From NCBI RefSeq assembly GCF_000711295.1, contig NZ_JOMJ01000001.1:1-49401 (forward strand): 49,401 bases of DNA. The letters are read 5' to 3'. The translations under genes were made by a program, and so were the position numbers. The stretch is from Desulfohalovibrio reitneri. GTDB taxonomy: Bacteria > Desulfobacterota > Desulfovibrionia > Desulfovibrionales > Desulfovibrionaceae. The notes below the pieces were generated by a model. The model was given only the letters and a program-made list of their open reading frames with translations. It had not been told where the DNA came from and ran no database searches. Shown piece by piece: positions 28,284-36,095 of the stretch. Numbering within the stretch: position 1 is the first letter of the stretch; every line of letters begins with the position of its first letter.

Positions 28284-28973
28284 CTAGAGAAAGATGAGGC
28301 CCAGGACCACCACCACGCCCAGTGCGGGCAGTAGGTCGCCCAGCCGGACGTACTTGAGTTCCAGCAGATTGATGGAGATGCCTAGGATGAGCACGCCGCC
28401 CACGGCGGTCAGTTCGCCGACAAGGGCGTCGGTGAGGACGTTTTGCAGCTGCGCGGCCAGCAGGGTCAGGCCGTACTGGTAGGCGAAAAGAGGCAGAGCG
28501 GAGAAGAGCACCCCGACCCCGAAGGTCGAGGCAAGGGCGATGGAGGCGAAACCGTCCAGCAGGGACTTGGTCAGCAGCAAGGTGGGGTCGCCACGCAACC
28601 CTTCGTCGAACGCGCCCACGATGGCCATGGAGCCGATGCAGTAGAGCAGGGTGGCTGTGAGTAGCCCCTCGGTGAACTTCTCGTTGCGGGAGCGCACCAC
28701 CTTTTTCAGCCTGTCGCCCAGGGAGGCCAGAAAGTCCTCCAGTCCGAAGGCCGCACCGATGATTCCGCCGATGATGATGGAGAAAATGACGATGAGCGGT
28801 TCGGCCATTTCCAGGGCCATGTCCATGCCCACGGCCAGGGTGCACAACCCCAAGCCCTGAAAGACCACCAAGCGCACCCGCTGCGGGAAGCGGGCGCCCA
28901 GCAGCAGGCCGATGGTGCCGCCCACCAGGATGGCGACGACGTTGACTATGGTGCCTAGAGGGAAAACGTCCAT
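28284..28973 (-). CDS. DUF554 family membrane protein
   Basis: The 229-residue protein has about seven membrane helices. It is typical of DUF554/YdfK: PLGTIVNVVAILVGGTIGLL, FQGLGLCTLAVGMDMALE, IFSIIIGGIIGAAFGLED, FTEGLLTATLLYCIGSMAIV, TLLLTKSLLDGFASIALAST. The start at 28973 (MDVFPLGT) matches the family; an upstream start at 29099 would add a non-conserved leader. Its function is not known; a transport or channel role is often suspected. It converges with icd. Confidence 0.9.
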   Translation of the reverse strand: MDVFPLGTIVNVVAILVGGTIGLLLGARFPQRVRLVVFQGLGLCTLAVGMDMALEMAEPLIVIFSIIIGGIIGAAFGLEDFLASLGDRLKKVVRSRNEKFTEGLLTATLLYCIGSMAIVGAFDEGLRGDPTLLLTKSLLDGFASIALASTFGVGVLFSALPLFAYQYGLTLLAAQLQNVLTDALVGELTAVGGVLILGISINLLELKYVRLGDLLPALGVVVVLGLIFL

Positions 28974-29097
28974 GGCTGCTCCGAAGCGACAGCAGCTATC
29001 ATGCCCGGTGTCGTACGGCAAGAAAAAGCCTTGAGACACGGGGACTCCGGGCGTATTGGTAGGAAATGGAAAAGTACGGACGGTCTTTGGAGCGGGC

Positions 29098-29460
29098 ATG
29101 ATAGAAATACTGGACGAAAGCCATGGCGATACGGTCGGTATGCGCGTGGACGGCGGAATTTCCGTGGAAGATTAGCGCAGAGTGGAATCGGACCTGGAAA
29201 AGGTTTTCGCCGAGCACGGCAAGGTGAACGTAGTCGCCGTGGTGGAGAGTATGGAAGGCTACGGCTTCAAGGAGTTTCTGGAGGATTTGCGCTTTGTGTT
29301 CAAGCACTGGAGCCAGTTCCAGCGTGTAGCCGTGGTCGGCCGGTCTGAATGGATGAAGCTGGCCGCCAAGGTGGATTCCGCCCTGGCCCCGTGGGAAGAG
29401 CGCTTTTTCACGCCCAACCAAATCGAGCAGGCATGGAAATGGGCCAAAGGCAAGGCTTGA
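29098..29460 (+). pseudogene. SpoIIAA-like (STAS-related) protein with an in-frame amber codon
   Basis: A good start at 29098 (GGAG five bases upstream) reads MIEILDESHGDTVGMRVDGG, the normal N-terminus of the SpoIIAA-like family (PF11964 type). Codon 26 is TAG (29173-29175) where relatives usually have Tyr (EDY). The same frame continues RRVESDLEKVFAEHGKVNVV, KHWSQFQRVAVVGRSEWMKL and ends GKA at 29460, giving 120 codons in all. So one C-to-G change (TAC to TAG) explains the break. A shortened product could start at GTG 29182, but would lose the first strand. Sequence error and recent nonsense mutation are both possible. It lies divergent from the DUF554 gene. Confidence 0.7.
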
Positions 29461-29502
29461 CAGGTCCGCTCGCCGTTCCCTAGATAAGCCGTCACCCACC
29501 GT

Positions 29503-29589
29503 GCCGGGATGGCGGAATTGGTAGACGCAGCGGACTCAAAATCCGCCGGTAGCAATACCTTGTGGGTTCGAGTCCCACTCCCGGTACCA
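29503..29589 (+). tRNA. tRNA-Leu (anticodon CAA)
   Basis: Cloverleaf: acceptor arm GCCGGGA with TCCCGGT, D loop AATTGGTAGACGC, anticodon stem GCGGA/TCCGC with loop CTCAAAA (anticodon CAA), long variable arm, T arm GTGGG/CCCAC with TTCGAGT, and encoded CCA. The long variable arm and the GACGC in the D arm fit leucine. The first base pair is G-U. Confidence 0.96.
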
Positions 29590-29617
29590 CAATAATACCA
29601 GCGCTTTAGGCGCACAG

Positions 29618-29662
29618 AAAAGCCCGCTTGGCCGCATCGAAGAATGCGCAGCCGGGCTTTTT
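29618..29662 (+). terminator. Intrinsic terminator after tRNA-Leu
   Basis: AAAAGCCCG (29618-29626) pairs with CGGGCTTTT (29653-29661) with an inner GCAT/ATGC stem, ending in a T run. Confidence 0.85.
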
Positions 29663-29715
29663 GTCTCCCTGTTGTCCCCAATGGGTATGCGATGGAGTGA
29701 TGCCGGAAAAACGGA

Positions 29716-29838
29716 ATGAGGCGGGTGGTGGGGCCTCCCAGTCCGGGCTGAGCCCGGCAACCCCACATATCGCTCCGCACCGAGTGGTTCGGTGGTGCTA
29801 CGGCCGGGAGATTCATCACCGTGTCGCACCCGCCTCAT
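29716..29838. ncRNA. Compact structured RNA candidate closed by a perfect 12-bp stem
   Basis: ATGAGGCGGGTG (29716-29727) is exactly complementary to CACCCGCCTCAT (29827-29838). Inside are GTGGGG/CCCCAC closing a CCGGGCTgaGCCCGG hairpin, a CACCGA/TCGGTG hairpin (about 29779-29794), and CCTCCC that can pair with GGGAG (29796-29800), a possible pseudoknot. The pairing holds for either strand. A T-tract in CCGTTTTTCC follows the minus-strand reading. It may be a ncRNA (prophage C4-type RNA is one candidate to test) or a mobile-element end. I see no protein gene in it. Confidence 0.5.
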
Positions 29839-29918
29839 AAAAAAACGTAGTGCATGAAACGGCCGAGGTAAATTGGCGGCCAGTGGAGATTTTTCGGAAT
29901 AATGCCAGGAAGGGGACG

Positions 29919-30338
29919 TCATTCGCTGATGGACAATGTGATCTCACGTTCAGCGAGGGTGGCGGATTTTGCTCCAGCGCAGCTGGACTTGGCCACCAGG
30001 TTGACCATGAAGCGGAATATGTATTCGCCCGGAACAGGACAGGTTATGGTGCTCTCGGGTACGCCGGAAAGGACTTCCGGGGTTCCGCCTTCCGGACCGG
30101 ACAGTCGTGTTACCAGATTGGTCATGTAGAATCCGGGCGGAAGCCGGGGAGGTTTCACCGATACCACTATGACAATGGGGTCGCCGACCGTGCCCGAATA
30201 GTGATCGCGGGGAAAGGTGACTTTCATGGGCGGGACACCCAGGGGGCAGGCCTCGGTTGATTGCCGCGCTTCCGCCGGCTCGGCTAGGGCGATGCACCCC
30301 AGCAGAAGGACCAGGGCGGCGATGATGCTTGTCCGCAT
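29919..30338 (-). CDS. Secreted small hypothetical protein
   Basis: The 139-residue protein starts MRTSIIAALVLLLGCIALAE with a signal peptide likely cut after AEA. The mature part (CPLGVPPMKVTFPRDHYSGT, GDPIVIVVSVKPP, YIFRFMVNLVAKSSCAGAKS) is predicted to be beta-rich and has three cysteines. I do not recognise a family. The ATG at 30338 follows GGAG with eight bases between. It is divergent from the PAS/LuxR regulator gene, with 56 bases between starts, so they may share control. No enzyme motif is visible. Confidence 0.65.
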   Translation of the reverse strand: MRTSIIAALVLLLGCIALAEPAEARQSTEACPLGVPPMKVTFPRDHYSGTVGDPIVIVVSVKPPRLPPGFYMTNLVTRLSGPEGGTPEVLSGVPESTITCPVPGEYIFRFMVNLVAKSSCAGAKSATLAEREITLSISE

Positions 30339-30394
30339 GTTGTTTACTCCGTACTGGGTATGGTAGCTACTCATCAGGAGAAGGGGAAGATCCA

Positions 30395-31753
30395 GTGTCG
30401 AACAGCCATGCCGAAGTACGTACGATCCGGACGGCCGCGGACATTCTTTTGTCCTTGCGCGGCGCGTCCCGCGTGGAATCGTTTCTGGAAAAGTGGAAAC
30501 GGAACATGGACCTTGCCGGGTATCTTGAGCATACCACGGCCAAGCGTGAGGACTGCATTCGCTCCTACGAGGGTTTTTTGGAACCTGTTTGGGCGGACGC
30601 GCAGGGCGCTGGCGCGAGGGGGTTCGCCCAACTGATCTCCAACGACGACGGCTGGGCGGACGCAGTGGTGGAGATGGCCCGACGGCATCGCTCCCGGGGA
30701 GTGACGCCGGAGATGTTCATCGGCTGCTTCGAGACGCTTGTGCAGTCGATTGAAGAGATTGTCACCGAGATGGAGGCCCCGGCGGCCGAGGCCCTCAAGG
30801 CGGGCACGACGCTTCGGGCCTACGCCGACGCCCTGGTGGCCGTCCTTGTGGCGGACTGGTCCGCCTCTTCCAGCCGGGACATGCTGGCGGAGCTGGATGG
30901 GGCCAATAGGCAACTGACTCTGCAGAAGAACAAGTACGAGAACATCCTGGCCTCCACCTCCGACGTGGTGCTGGTTGTGGACGACGAAGGCCGCATTGTG
31001 GAGGCCAACGAGTCCGCGTGCATGTATCTGGACGAAAGCCGCTTTCATGAGCCCGTGTGGGACGTCTTGGGACTGGAAGCCGGTGGCATGGAGGATCTCG
31101 CGTCCTTCTATCCCCCTGACGTCGCCCACGAGATCAGCCTGTACGACGAGGAGTTTTTCTTCGAACTGCGCGTGGTGCCGCTGCATTCGGTCAGCCTAGC
31201 ATCCACCGGATACCTCTTCCTGCTGACCAACATCACTCAGCACGTCAAACAGCGCGAGATTCTGGAAGAGAAGGTGAGGGAACGGACCAGCGAACTGGAA
31301 CAGGAAAAGAACCGCCTTGAGGAAATGAACATCACCCTGCGCAACGTCATGGGGTCCATCGAGAACGACCGCAAAGACCTTGAGCGTTCCATCTCAGCGA
31401 CGGTGGAAAACCTTCTGCTTCCCACCATGTCGCGGCTCAAGAACGAGGGCTCCGCCGCCGTGCGCAAGGGCTACATAGACATCATCGAAGACCAGCTCTC
31501 GCGCTTGCACACCGGTGGCGAATCCGGCGCCGAGGCGCATCTGCTCAAGCTCACGCCCACAGAAATGCGCATCTGCCAGTTCATTCAGGCGGGGTCGGCC
31601 TCCAAGGACATCGCCGAGGCCATGAACCTTTCCCTGACAACGGTGCAGACCCACCGCCGAAACATTCGCAAGAAGTTCGGCCTGCATAACAGCAACGTGA
31701 ACCTCTACAATTTTCTGCACAGCGGACATAAAGGCGTCGACCTGGCCGACTGA
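30395..31753 (+). CDS. PAS-containing LuxR-family transcriptional regulator
   Basis: The 452-residue protein begins at a GTG (30395) after AGGAGAAGGGG. The N-terminal 150 residues (FLEKWKRNMDLAGYLEHT, RSYEGFLEPVWADA, VEMARRHRSRGVTPEMFIGC) look like the RsbRD N-terminal sensor type. A PAS domain follows (about 190-290: KYENILASTSDVVLVVDDEG, VVPLHSVSLASTGYLFLLTN), then a coiled coil (REILEEKVRERTSELEQEKN). A LuxR/GerE-type HTH ends it (KLTPTEMRICQFIQAGSASK, SLTTVQTHRRNIRKKFGL). It likely senses a cytoplasmic signal and controls nearby genes, possibly the molybdoenzyme operon that follows by 74 bases; this is inference from position. No kinase receiver is present. Confidence 0.82.
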   Translation: MSNSHAEVRTIRTAADILLSLRGASRVESFLEKWKRNMDLAGYLEHTTAKREDCIRSYEGFLEPVWADAQGAGARGFAQLISNDDGWADAVVEMARRHRSRGVTPEMFIGCFETLVQSIEEIVTEMEAPAAEALKAGTTLRAYADALVAVLVADWSASSSRDMLAELDGANRQLTLQKNKYENILASTSDVVLVVDDEGRIVEANESACMYLDESRFHEPVWDVLGLEAGGMEDLASFYPPDVAHEISLYDEEFFFELRVVPLHSVSLASTGYLFLLTNITQHVKQREILEEKVRERTSELEQEKNRLEEMNITLRNVMGSIENDRKDLERSISATVENLLLPTMSRLKNEGSAAVRKGYIDIIEDQLSRLHTGGESGAEAHLLKLTPTEMRICQFIQAGSASKDIAEAMNLSLTTVQTHRRNIRKKFGLHNSNVNLYNFLHSGHKGVDLAD

Positions 31754-31797
31754 GTAGAAAAACATACCCACTCTTTCCTCATTTTCTCAACTGGAAG

Positions 31798-31827
31798 GAC
31801 TCCCCGCGTCACGCGAAAAGGGGAGTC
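31798..31827 (+). promoter_or_regulatory. Hairpin that buries the torD ribosome-binding site
   Basis: GACTCCCC (31798-31805) pairs perfectly with GGGGAGTC (31820-31827); GCG/CGC forms an inner stem. The GGGGAG ribosome site is fully within the 3' arm and the ATG follows at once. Translation of the chaperone should depend on opening this stem. Confidence 0.7.
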
Positions 31828-32412
31828 ATGGAATACCGCTGTTCCGAATCCGACATCACCGGAGTTGCCGCGCGGCCGTTGCGCGATTTCTTCGCCGCGG
31901 TCACGAAGGATGACATGCGTGCCGCGTTCGAACTGTTGGCGGCGGACGACCCGGATGCGCCACGCGTTTCCGACTGGGACGAGGTGGAGTTCGCCTTCAA
32001 CAGGTTCTTTGTGGGACCTGCCAAGTTGCAGGCCGCGCCGTACGCCTCTGTTCACCTGGACCCGGAAGCGAGTCTCATGAGCGAGTCCACACTGGCGGCC
32101 AGGGGGGTGTACGACGCCCTGGGGCTGGCCGTGCCTGATCGGGCCATGCCCGACGATCACATCGCCTACGAGCTCGACGGGGCCATCGCCCTACGTTTCG
32201 CCGCCCAGCACGTCGAGCCCGAACGAAGCGGGGATTTGGCCGACCTTCGGCGGCAATTCATCACGGAGCACATGGGAAAGTGGATTCCGGCCTTCGCGCA
32301 AAGCGTGAGGCAAGCGGGGCCGCCGCCCGCCATCGAGTACGTAGCGCGCCGCCTGGAAGGCTGGCTCGAGGCGGAGATGGACGAGGCGGACGAGGCCGTA
32401 ACCAGGGGCTAG
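31828..32412 (+). CDS. TorD/DmsD-family molybdoenzyme chaperone
   Basis: These small helical proteins bind the Tat signal of a molybdoenzyme and protect it until cofactor is inserted. The 194-residue protein has the typical parts: RPLRDFFAAV, EVEFAFNRFFVGPAKLQAAP, YASVHLDPEASLMSESTLAA, VPDRAMPDDHIAYELDGAIA, FITEHMGKWIPAFAQSV. Its gene lies nine bases upstream of a Tat-bearing molybdopterin enzyme, so that is its likely client. A strong hairpin covers the ribosome site. Confidence 0.88.
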   Translation: MEYRCSESDITGVAARPLRDFFAAVTKDDMRAAFELLAADDPDAPRVSDWDEVEFAFNRFFVGPAKLQAAPYASVHLDPEASLMSESTLAARGVYDALGLAVPDRAMPDDHIAYELDGAIALRFAAQHVEPERSGDLADLRRQFITEHMGKWIPAFAQSVRQAGPPPAIEYVARRLEGWLEAEMDEADEAVTRG

Positions 32413-32421
32413 GAGGACAAC

Positions 32422-34680
32422 ATGGTCAAGGAAACCATCAGGGACGCCACAGGGCTTTCGAGACGCAGGTTCCTGCAGGGGATGCTGGCCACCGGGGCCG
32501 TGACCCTGCTGCCCTGCGGGCTGTTGCGGCCCACCACGGCCAAGGCCAAGCAGGTGTATGAGGGAAACTACGAGATTTTCCGCAACGCCTGCCCCAGAAA
32601 CTGCTACGACACCTGCAGTATCAAGACCTACGTCAAGGACGGCGTGGCCCGGTTCGTGGAAGGCGCACCGGAGTCCACCTTCACCAGGGGCGGGCTGTGC
32701 GTGAAGGGCAACACCTACATCCGGTACAGCTACAGCCCGGACCGCATCAAATACCCCATGGAGCAGCAGGGCCGGGGCACCGGCAACTGGAAGCGCATCT
32801 CCTGGGACGAGGCCTTGGACAAGATCGCCCGCAAAATGCTGGACATCAAGGAGCGCGACGGCTCCCTGCTCGGGCTGGGACTGACCAAGTATTCCGGAAA
32901 CTTCGGCATCACCAACTACGTGGTGGAGGGCATGATGTCCTCCCTGGGCTACACCACGCGTTTTGTGGGCACGCCCTGCTGGCCCGCCGGCATCGACGCC
33001 CAGAACTACGACATGGGCGGCATGTGGTGCAACGACCCCGAGGACATGGTCAACTCCAAGTACATCATCGTCTGGGGAGCCAACCCGGCGTGGTGCTCCG
33101 TGCATTCCATGAAGTACATATACGCGGCCCAGGAAGCCGGGGCCAAGGTGGTGGTCATCGATCCGGTCTTCACCCAGACCGCGGCCAAGGGCGACGAGTA
33201 CTGGCAGGTTAAGACCTCCTCCGACGGCGCGCTGGCTCTGGGCATGTGCCGCCATATCCTGGACAAGGGCATGGTGGACCGCGATTGGGTCAAGGACAAC
33301 TCCATCGGCTTCGCCGAGTTCGAGCAATATCTGCGCGACAACGTCACCGTGGAGTGGGCTTCGCAACTCTCCGGCGTGCCCGCAGAGCGCATCACCAAGG
33401 TGGCCGAGGAGTTCGCCGCGGCCAAGCCCGCCACCATCTGGCTGGGCTACGGGCTGCAACGCCACGTCAACGGCGGGGCCACGGTGCGCTCCATCGACGC
33501 CCTGGTGGCCATGACCGGAAACGTGGGCAAGGAGGGCGGCGGCGCCCGCTACGGCCACCTACACACCTGGGGCTTCAACTACCACGCCTTGATTCAGAAG
33601 CAGCCCGCAGGCTCCGTGGGCTGGACCGGCGAGGGCGGCCCCAAGGGCGAGTTCGACTTCAGCGGCGGCGCGGGGGAGATCGACTTCACCGACCGCTCCG
33701 TGAACATCAACAAGACCGCCCAGGCCATCCTGGACACGGACAACCCGCCCATCCGCATGCTGTGGGTGTCCTGCAAGAACGTCTTCTCTCAGGACTTCGA
33801 CCGAAATAAGATGCTCAAGGCTTTCGACAAGCTGGAGACGGTGGTGGTCGTGGACCATTTCTTCAACCAGACGGTGGAGCAGGCGGACATCGTCCTGCCG
33901 GCCACCACCAACCTGGAGGAATGGACCATCAACGCCTCCTATTGGCACTACTGGCTGTCCATCAACCAGCCAGCCATCGAGCCCATGTACGAGGCCAAGT
34001 CCAACATGGAGATCGCGGCCGCGCTCTCCAAGAAGATCAACTCCCTCGCCCCGGGCTCCTGCACCTTCCCCGAGGAGGTGGACACCCGCGAGTGGACCGC
34101 CAAGGAGTTCAACAAGGGCATCTACGACCTCTTCGGCATATCGAGCTGGGAAGAACTGCTCAAAGGGCCGGTGAAGGCCAAGATGCACCCCGCCTCCTGG
34201 CACGACGGCAAGTTCGCCACGCCCTCGGGCAAGTACGAGTTCAAGTCGGAGTTGTGCGCCGAACACGGCCACAACGCCCTGCCGGTGTACGTGGAGCCCC
34301 GCAAGCCCTACGACCGGCTCAGGCTGCTCACCCCGCACTCCAAGTTCAACATCCACTCCCAGTTCCAGAACCTGGACTGGATGGCCGACTTCCACAACGA
34401 GCCCATCGTCTACGTCCACCCCAAGGTCGCCGCCGACAGGGGTATCGAGGACGGGGACATGGTCCGGGTCTTCAACCAGGTGGGAGAGGAGCGGCTCAAG
34501 GCCCACATCACCACCAATGTGCCGCCGGACGCCATCATGATGTACGAGGCCTGGTACGCGGGCAAGAGCTACAACTGCAACATCCTGGTGGATGACACCT
34601 CCGCGGACATGGGCAAGTACAAAACCGGTTCGCCGGGAGTGGCCATCCACGATCAGTTTGCCGACATCGCCAAGGCCTAG
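32422..34680 (+). CDS. DmsA/PsrA-like molybdopterin oxidoreductase catalytic subunit
   Basis: The 752-residue enzyme begins with a Tat signal (SRRRFLQGMLATGAVTLLPC; SRRRF twin-arginine). A [4Fe-4S] site follows (CPRNCYDTC with RGGLCVKG, CX3CX3C plus a fourth Cys). Mo-bis-MGD fold parts include WDEALDKIARKM, KYIIVWGANPAWCSVHSMKY and the C-terminal cofactor domain ending TGSPGVAIHDQFADI. The Cys in FVGTPCWPAGIDA may be the Mo ligand, but I could not confirm this. It sits with a four-cluster ferredoxin subunit and a DmsC/NrfD-like anchor. The substrate (sulfoxide, sulfur, thiosulfate or other) cannot be told. The subunit likely faces the periplasm. Confidence 0.88.
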   Translation: MVKETIRDATGLSRRRFLQGMLATGAVTLLPCGLLRPTTAKAKQVYEGNYEIFRNACPRNCYDTCSIKTYVKDGVARFVEGAPESTFTRGGLCVKGNTYIRYSYSPDRIKYPMEQQGRGTGNWKRISWDEALDKIARKMLDIKERDGSLLGLGLTKYSGNFGITNYVVEGMMSSLGYTTRFVGTPCWPAGIDAQNYDMGGMWCNDPEDMVNSKYIIVWGANPAWCSVHSMKYIYAAQEAGAKVVVIDPVFTQTAAKGDEYWQVKTSSDGALALGMCRHILDKGMVDRDWVKDNSIGFAEFEQYLRDNVTVEWASQLSGVPAERITKVAEEFAAAKPATIWLGYGLQRHVNGGATVRSIDALVAMTGNVGKEGGGARYGHLHTWGFNYHALIQKQPAGSVGWTGEGGPKGEFDFSGGAGEIDFTDRSVNINKTAQAILDTDNPPIRMLWVSCKNVFSQDFDRNKMLKAFDKLETVVVVDHFFNQTVEQADIVLPATTNLEEWTINASYWHYWLSINQPAIEPMYEAKSNMEIAAALSKKINSLAPGSCTFPEEVDTREWTAKEFNKGIYDLFGISSWEELLKGPVKAKMHPASWHDGKFATPSGKYEFKSELCAEHGHNALPVYVEPRKPYDRLRLLTPHSKFNIHSQFQNLDWMADFHNEPIVYVHPKVAADRGIEDGDMVRVFNQVGEERLKAHITTNVPPDAIMMYEAWYAGKSYNCNILVDDTSADMGKYKTGSPGVAIHDQFADIAKA

Positions 34681-34691
34681 GGAGGCATGCC

Positions 34692-35258
34692 ATGAAAAAA
34701 AGACTCGGCTTCTACGTCGACGCCAAGCGCTGCATCGGGTGCTACACGTGCGCCATGGCGTGCAAGAACCAGTACCACCAAGTAAACGGCGTGGTCTGGC
34801 GCGACATCTACGACCTCAAGGAGGAGCTCTTCCCGCACCGGGAGCGGGCTTTCTACTCGCTGGCTTGCAACCACTGCGAGAACCCCACGTGCCTGGAGGT
34901 CTGCCCTGTGGTGGCCTATTACAAACGGGATGACGGGGTTGTGGTCCACGAGCAGGAGAAGTGCATCGGCTGCGGCAACTGCATCCGCTCCTGCCCCTAC
35001 GGCGCGCCGCGCTACAACCCGGTGGAAAAGCGGGCGGAGAAGTGCAGCCTGTGCTGGCAGCGGCTGGACGCCGACCTGCTGCCCGCCTGCGTTTTGAGCT
35101 GCCCCACCGACGCCCTGCAGCTCATTGACCTGGCCACCTTCGATGAACCGAACGCGGTCCAGTTCCCGCCGGGCTATCCCCGCATGAGGAGGCTGAACCC
35201 GTCCACACGTTTCCGCATGGCGGAAATGCCCAAAATCTACAGGAGGGAAGACGTATGA
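34692..35258 (+). CDS. DmsB-like four [4Fe-4S] electron-transfer subunit
   Basis: The 188-residue protein has the four cysteine groups of DmsB/PsrB: CIGCYTCAMACK, CNHCENPTCLEVCP, CIGCGNCIRSCPYGAP, CSLCWQRLDADLLPAC followed by CPTDALQ. Each group gives a [4Fe-4S] cluster. It should carry electrons between the membrane anchor and the molybdenum subunit. No signal peptide is present, as usual because it is exported with the Tat subunit. The start is 11 bases after the catalytic gene and the stop overlaps the anchor gene by ATGA. Confidence 0.95.
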   Translation: MKKRLGFYVDAKRCIGCYTCAMACKNQYHQVNGVVWRDIYDLKEELFPHRERAFYSLACNHCENPTCLEVCPVVAYYKRDDGVVVHEQEKCIGCGNCIRSCPYGAPRYNPVEKRAEKCSLCWQRLDADLLPACVLSCPTDALQLIDLATFDEPNAVQFPPGYPRMRRLNPSTRFRMAEMPKIYRREDV

Positions 35259-36043
35259 CACCTTCTGATCTTCCTCTCGTGTTCTTCACCGTGCTGAGCC
35301 AGCTGGCCATCGGCATGGTGCTTGTCAGCGTATTCCGAGGCAGAACGGCCGAGGGGCCGGAAGCCGGCGGGAGAATTGAATGGCTCACCGCAGGGGGACT
35401 GCTGCTGGCAGCGCTGGTGGCTTCCCTCTTCCATCTGGGGCACCCCCTGGGCGCGCCCAACGCCATCAAACACCTCGGTTCGGCCTGGCTCTCGCGGGAG
35501 GCGCTGTTCTTCGGCCTGCTGCTGGCCCTCATCGTGCTCACCGCCCTCACCGGGCTCAAAAGTACCCTGGCCCGGATCACGGCCCTGGTCGGCGTGATCG
35601 CCCTGTTTGTCCAGGGCATGACCTATTCGCCGCCCAGCTTCCCCGCCTTGAACAACGGCCTGCCGTTCGTCTTCTTCGCCATCTCCGCGGTTGTGCTTGG
35701 TGCCGGGTTCGGGTCTTACTTCGCGCCCAAGTCCAAGCAGGGGATGCTCACCCGCGTGCTGACCTACGGGTTGGTACTGGGACTGGTGGTATTCCTGGTC
35801 GTCCCCTGCGTTTGGCTCTCTGGCGGGGAGATCATGGAAATGACGGCCATGGGCTGGCTGACCTCGCCCCTGTACTGGGTGCACATCATCGTCGGGCTGG
35901 CCATTCCTTTGGCCGCTGTGCTGTTCGCCGGGCGAATTCAGCCCTGGGTGCCGATCCTGCTGCTTGTGGGAGCGTTCTGCGGCCGCCTGGTCTTCTACCT
36001 GGAGACAGTGCATACAGCGGTCAACATGGGCGGCATGTACTAA
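35255..36043 (+). CDS. DmsC-like membrane anchor subunit
   Basis: The 262-residue protein has about eight membrane helices. It resembles DmsC: PLVFFTVLSQLAIGMVLVS, LLLAALVASLFHLGHPLGAP, LGSAWLSREALFFGLLLALI, and near the end ILLLVGAFCGRLVFYLETVH. The FHLGHPLGAPNAIKHLGSAW segment and SREALF are the usual DmsC features for quinol contact. It probably takes electrons from menaquinol for the molybdoenzyme. The gene ends the operon, and a strong terminator follows at 36062. Confidence 0.92.
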   Translation: MTPSDLPLVFFTVLSQLAIGMVLVSVFRGRTAEGPEAGGRIEWLTAGGLLLAALVASLFHLGHPLGAPNAIKHLGSAWLSREALFFGLLLALIVLTALTGLKSTLARITALVGVIALFVQGMTYSPPSFPALNNGLPFVFFAISAVVLGAGFGSYFAPKSKQGMLTRVLTYGLVLGLVVFLVVPCVWLSGGEIMEMTAMGWLTSPLYWVHIIVGLAIPLAAVLFAGRIQPWVPILLLVGAFCGRLVFYLETVHTAVNMGGMY

Positions 36044-36061
36044 CACCGCACACATCCGAAC

Positions 36062-36095
36062 GGCGCGGGCTTCGGCCCGCGCCTTCTCTTTCTTC
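36062..36095 (+). terminator. Intrinsic terminator of the dms-like operon
   Basis: GGCGCGGGC (36062-36070), loop TTCG, GCCCGCGCC (36075-36083), tail TTCTCTTTCTTC. The tail runs into the next start codon at 36096. Confidence 0.9.

Noticed and set aside
29173-29175. Amber codon read as pyrrolysine
   Set aside because: Relatives have Tyr there; no Pyl genes seen; a single C-to-G change or read error is simpler.
29503-29589. tRNA-Leu as an occupied phage attachment site
   Set aside because: I found no second copy of the tRNA 3' end and no integrase in the window.
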